Below the pieces are notes generated by a model. It did no database searches, was not told the origin of the DNA, and was given only the letters and a program-made list of their open reading frames with translations. Both the position numbers and the translations under genes were made by a program. DNA of 64,000 nt, taken from assembly GCF_004104055.1 (NCBI RefSeq), contig NZ_QOVJ01000008.1, positions 62,001-126,000 on the forward strand. The letters run 5' to 3'. The stretch comes from Leeuwenhoekiella aestuarii. GTDB taxonomy: Bacteria > Bacteroidota > Bacteroidia > Flavobacteriales > Flavobacteriaceae. Below, piece by piece: positions 61,310 to 64,000 of the stretch (the first letter of the stretch is position 1; each line of letters starts with the position of its first letter).

Positions 61310-62068
61310 TTAATTTAAAGTTTCTTGCGACAACTTATGAAACTCTTTACTTCGTTTTAACAGATAATCTAAAAATCGTATTTGATTTTTCTTTTGCAGC
61401 AAACGCGCATCTACTTGCCGACTCTCACAATAGTCAAAAAACATACCTTCTTCTTTGGCGCTAATTTCTAATTGATTTCTCAATAGATTTTTATCAAAAA
61501 AAGCATCGGTTTTAAAAAAAGCTACTAGTTCTTCTAGCTCAAGGATTCTAAAATGGTTGGGATTGGACTTCTCTTTTTTAGGCTTCTTATTATTTTTAAA
61601 AAGCATTCTACCAATAGCGATAAAATCAATCCCTGAACCCGAAGATGGCGGACTATACTTTCCGTAATTTTCCTGTATATCCTTCTGCAGCCAGGTGTTG
61701 AAATTCTTATCGTATTCCACTACACTGAATTCTTTAATTTTTGAAGTGGTGCTTGTAAGTCGCACTTCTTCTAATTGATTCAAAACTTCTTTAAGCTCTA
61801 CGACCCACTTCTCTTCAAGCTGATACGGCTGCACTTTAAATTTTTGAGTCCCAAAAAACGAAGCGCTAAAAATGAGAGAGTCTCCTACTGCTGCAGCGAT
61901 TTCAAAATTCCCCCACTTATCTGTAGAGACCATTTTATCTTGAGTAGTATTAATGATAAGTACGCCTTCTTTAGTCTTATCCTCAGCATATACTTTACCC
62001 GCAGTAGTCTGAGAATGAATTTTAATTCCGAAGAAAATAATGAAAAGGCAACTGAAAATTCTTGGCAT
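61310..62068 (-). CDS. Exported carboxypeptidase-regulatory-like domain protein (paralogue 2)
   Basis: A 252-aa protein with signal peptide (1-19, IKIHSQ). It shares with its neighbour GKVYAEDK, a GNFEIAAAVGDSLIFSA block, VQPYQLEEKWVVEL, SGIDFIAIGRMLFK and the C-terminal FDYCESRQVDARLL region. The two genes lie 28 bp apart and arose by tandem duplication. Both carry many Lys/Glu in the helical half. Function unknown. Confidence 0.8.
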   Translation of the reverse strand: MPRIFSCLFIIFFGIKIHSQTTAGKVYAEDKTKEGVLIINTTQDKMVSTDKWGNFEIAAAVGDSLIFSASFFGTQKFKVQPYQLEEKWVVELKEVLNQLEEVRLTSTTSKIKEFSVVEYDKNFNTWLQKDIQENYGKYSPPSSGSGIDFIAIGRMLFKNNKKPKKEKSNPNHFRILELEELVAFFKTDAFFDKNLLRNQLEISAKEEGMFFDYCESRQVDARLLQKKNQIRFLDYLLKRSKEFHKLSQETLN

Positions 62069-62120
62069 AAACTAGATCTGTGCTTAAAAGACCCGAGTTT
62101 TACGCCTGCGTTGCATCAAT

Positions 62121-62573
62121 TTATACCCGCACAGCGTCTGGCACCAGGCCGGTATAATCACCTCCATTACGTATTACATCTCGCACTATAGAAGAAGATA
62201 TATAACTTTTACCCGAAGAAGTCAATAAGAAAACTGTCTCTATTTGAGACAGCTTTCTATTCGTATGTGCGATTGCTTTCTCAAACTCAAAATCACCTGG
62301 ATTGCGTAAACCTCTCAAGATAAACCCGGAATCTGTAGCATTACAAAAATCAACCGTCAGCCCTTTATAAGTCATTACTTTTATCTTGGGCTCATCTTTA
62401 AATGATTCTTTCAAAAAATGCTCGCGCTGCTCCAGACTGAACATATATTTTTTATCTGCATTCACACCTATAGCCAGAATGATCTCATCAAAAAGTTTGA
62501 GTCCGCGCTCTATAATATCATAATGACCTAAAGTAAGTGGATCAAAAGATCCGGGAAATACAGCACGTTTCAT
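62121..62573 (-). CDS. coaD: Phosphopantetheine adenylyltransferase
   Basis: A 150-aa nucleotidyltransferase. The PGSFDPLTLGHYDII motif has the T-x-G-H signature, with FILRGLRNPGDFEFE and the ISSSIVRDVI signature near the C-terminus. It makes dephospho-CoA. The neighbour is ddl, 99 bp upstream in transcription, a gene order I have seen in Flavobacteriia. Confidence 0.96.
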   Translation of the reverse strand: MKRAVFPGSFDPLTLGHYDIIERGLKLFDEIILAIGVNADKKYMFSLEQREHFLKESFKDEPKIKVMTYKGLTVDFCNATDSGFILRGLRNPGDFEFEKAIAHTNRKLSQIETVFLLTSSGKSYISSSIVRDVIRNGGDYTGLVPDAVRV

Positions 62574-62672
62574 AGTTAGTTTTTCAAGGTTGAAAATGAA
62601 ATATAAAAATACAAATTATAGCTGGCTTTTAGGTTTCACCTAGTAAAACTCTGACTTCATATTTTGCATTTC

Positions 62673-63653
62673 TTACTTGGAGATCGCTTGCTGAATAACA
62701 TTGTCAAACAAATCGGATAAATTGATACCGGCTACCTTTGCCTGCTGCGGGATAATACTCGCCGGACTCAACCCCGGAGTGGTATTTACCTCTAAGAAAT
62801 GCGGTTCGCCCCTATGAAAAATAAACTCTGCACGCGTAAGTCCTTTTAGCTTCAATAGTTTAAAAACCTTTTCTGCCTCGCGTTGCACCGCTTCTGTTTG
62901 TTCTGGTGAGATTCGGGCAGGTGTGATCTCCTGACTCTTCCCTTCGTATTTGGCTTGATAATCAAAGAAATCATTCTCGCTAACAATTTCAGTTACTGGC
63001 AATGCCATTACCTTACCTCGATAATTGATCACACCTACAGAAACTTCGGTACCCTCTAAGAAGGATTCAATAATAATTTCATCATCTTCTTTAAAAGAAA
63101 CTACAATAGCCCCTTCAAGTTCTTCTTCTTCATAAACCTTAGAAACCCCAAAACTACTACCCGCTTTATTGGCTTTCACAAAACAAGGCAGCCCCACCTT
63201 CTCAACAATTTCTGAAGTATTGATTGCATCACCTGTATTCAACAGATAGTTTGTAGCTGTTTTTATACCATAGGCCTTCAAAACACTGATGCAGTCTCGC
63301 TTATTAAAAGTAAGTGCTGCTTCATAATAATTACAAGCAGTTTGCGGAATACTAAGTAAGTTGAAATAAGCCTGTAGAATACCATCCTCTCCAGGCGTAC
63401 CGTGAATGGAATTAAACACACAGTCAAAGGTGATTTTAGTTCCTTCAACATTTATCGAAAAATCGTGTTTATCAACAGGAATGGGTTTATGGTCGGCGTG
63501 CTTACAAAACCAACCCTCTTTTAAAATATGAATGGGATAAACCGCATATTTTGAAGCATCAAGATGTTTGCAAACCGTATTTCCGCTCAATATAGAGATA
63601 TTCACCTCACTGGAATATCCACCCATTACGACTGCAATATTTTTTTTTGACAT
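62673..63653 (-). CDS. ddl: D-alanine--D-alanine ligase
   Basis: A 326-aa ATP-grasp enzyme. It has VVMGGYSSEVNISILSG near the N-terminus, HGTPGEDGILQAYF, PCFVKANKAGSSFGVSKV, IIESFLEGTEVSVGV and the substrate loop EVNTTPGLSPASIIP. It makes the D-Ala-D-Ala of peptidoglycan. In place of the common Y216-type loop a normal-looking sequence is present, so vancomycin-type specificity is not suggested. Confidence 0.96.
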   Translation of the reverse strand: MSKKNIAVVMGGYSSEVNISILSGNTVCKHLDASKYAVYPIHILKEGWFCKHADHKPIPVDKHDFSINVEGTKITFDCVFNSIHGTPGEDGILQAYFNLLSIPQTACNYYEAALTFNKRDCISVLKAYGIKTATNYLLNTGDAINTSEIVEKVGLPCFVKANKAGSSFGVSKVYEEEELEGAIVVSFKEDDEIIIESFLEGTEVSVGVINYRGKVMALPVTEIVSENDFFDYQAKYEGKSQEITPARISPEQTEAVQREAEKVFKLLKLKGLTRAEFIFHRGEPHFLEVNTTPGLSPASIIPQQAKVAGINLSDLFDNVIQQAISK

Positions 63654-63971
63654 AGTAAAACAGAAAGCTTAACGTTAAGTATTTAGAAAGTCTGGCAAAA
63701 TTGCTCAAATCTTTCAGTAAATCACCTTGCAGGCAAACCTACGAGGTATTTAAATGATTTTTTTTAACTACGAGGCAAGCCTCGAAACATTTAAACTTCG
63801 ATTATCGAGTAAATTTTAAAACAAGATAATTTTCAACTCATTCAATCCTCGATTATCGAGTAAACAAGGCTTCAAAGAACGTTATTTTTAGAATAAATAG
63901 GCAAAAAAAATGATTGCAATTGAGCGTCAGCCAATTTTAAACTAAGTTTGTAGCCGCAAAATCGCGTACCT
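63654..63971. repeat. 318-bp divergent gap with dispersed repeats
   Basis: It holds the repeat core CGAGGCAAGCCTCGAAAC (63770-63787). CGATTATCGAGTAAA occurs twice (about 63799 and 63850), of which the second carries a 17-bp match (CTCGATTATCGAGTAAA) to the trp leader at 47527-47543. The gap separates ddl from the divergent gene at 63972 and must contain both promoters. Confidence 0.7.
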
Positions 63972-64000
63972 ATGGGATTCTTTAAATTTTTATTTAGCAA
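63972..64000 (+). CDS. Start of a further gene, possibly PASTA-domain protein
   Basis: The ATG at 63972 begins MGFFKFLFSK and runs off the window. In Flavobacteriia a PASTA-domain membrane protein with a similar basic/aromatic start often lies divergent to ddl. The identification rests on that context and nine residues only. Confidence 0.35.

Noticed and set aside
1-64000. tRNA, rRNA or intact insertion sequence
   Set aside because: No cloverleaf-like T-arm with matching acceptor stem, rRNA core motif, DDE transposase or long terminal inverted repeat pair was recognised on either strand.

Overview
The window looks like a chromosomal segment of a Flavobacteriaceae-type Bacteroidota. The reasons are SusC/SusD pairs, Bacteroidota-style promoters (TTTG / TAnnTTTG), a UpxY-type NusG paralogue at the head of a capsule locus, DUF6520/MauE-type and GIY-YIG small genes, and short palindromic repeats typical of marine flavobacteria. 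The genus cannot be fixed from the sequence. No tRNA, rRNA, CRISPR array or intact insertion sequence was seen.

Layout. 1-2.6 kb: a partial PLP-enzyme gene, then a small module (SpoIIAA/STAS-like protein, HAMP/PAS-like AraC regulator, MauE-like membrane protein, secreted DUF6520-like peptide) tied together by five copies of a 15-bp operator-like motif phased at about 21 bp. 2.6-9.8 kb (minus): a SusC-SusD-M16 peptidase operon, probably for import and cleavage of a peptide or protein. 9.8-11.8 kb: a gene-poor stretch of decayed repeats and hairpins. 11.8-14.9 kb: an accessory module of an XRE regulator, a 252-aa unknown, DUF5675, two holin-like membrane proteins and a 65-aa DNA-binding-like protein.

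15.3-41.7 kb: a capsule/exopolysaccharide locus, almost all on the minus strand, read from a UpxY-type antiterminator (41.7 kb) to a Wzc-type tyrosine autokinase (16.8 kb). It encodes Wzi, Ugd, dTDP-rhamnose synthesis (rfbBDAC), acetyl- and pyruvyl-transferases, Wzx, a Wzy-like polymerase, glycosyltransferases, a GH10 xylanase-family lipoprotein, UDP-xylose synthase, the initiating phosphoglycosyltransferase, and Wza/Wzc. Ugd plus the decarboxylase gives UDP-xylose, so rhamnose and xylose are the predicted special sugars. The variable core (22.4-33.8 kb) is much more AT-rich than its flanks, and one composition boundary falls inside wzc.

41.9-47.4 kb: M19 dipeptidase, rhodanese, two thioredoxin-fold proteins, and a MarR-nitroreductase-YceI group with palindromic operators. 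47.4-54.9 kb: a complete trp operon (trpEGDCFBA) preceded by a good promoter, a leader peptide with three consecutive Trp codons and an attenuator. Repeats sit in most of its gaps, and a GIY-YIG gene lies between trpB and trpA. 55-64 kb: SulP transporter, a PQQ-type sugar dehydrogenase directly followed by a TonB receptor, two tandem paralogous envelope proteins, coaD, ddl and the start of a further gene.
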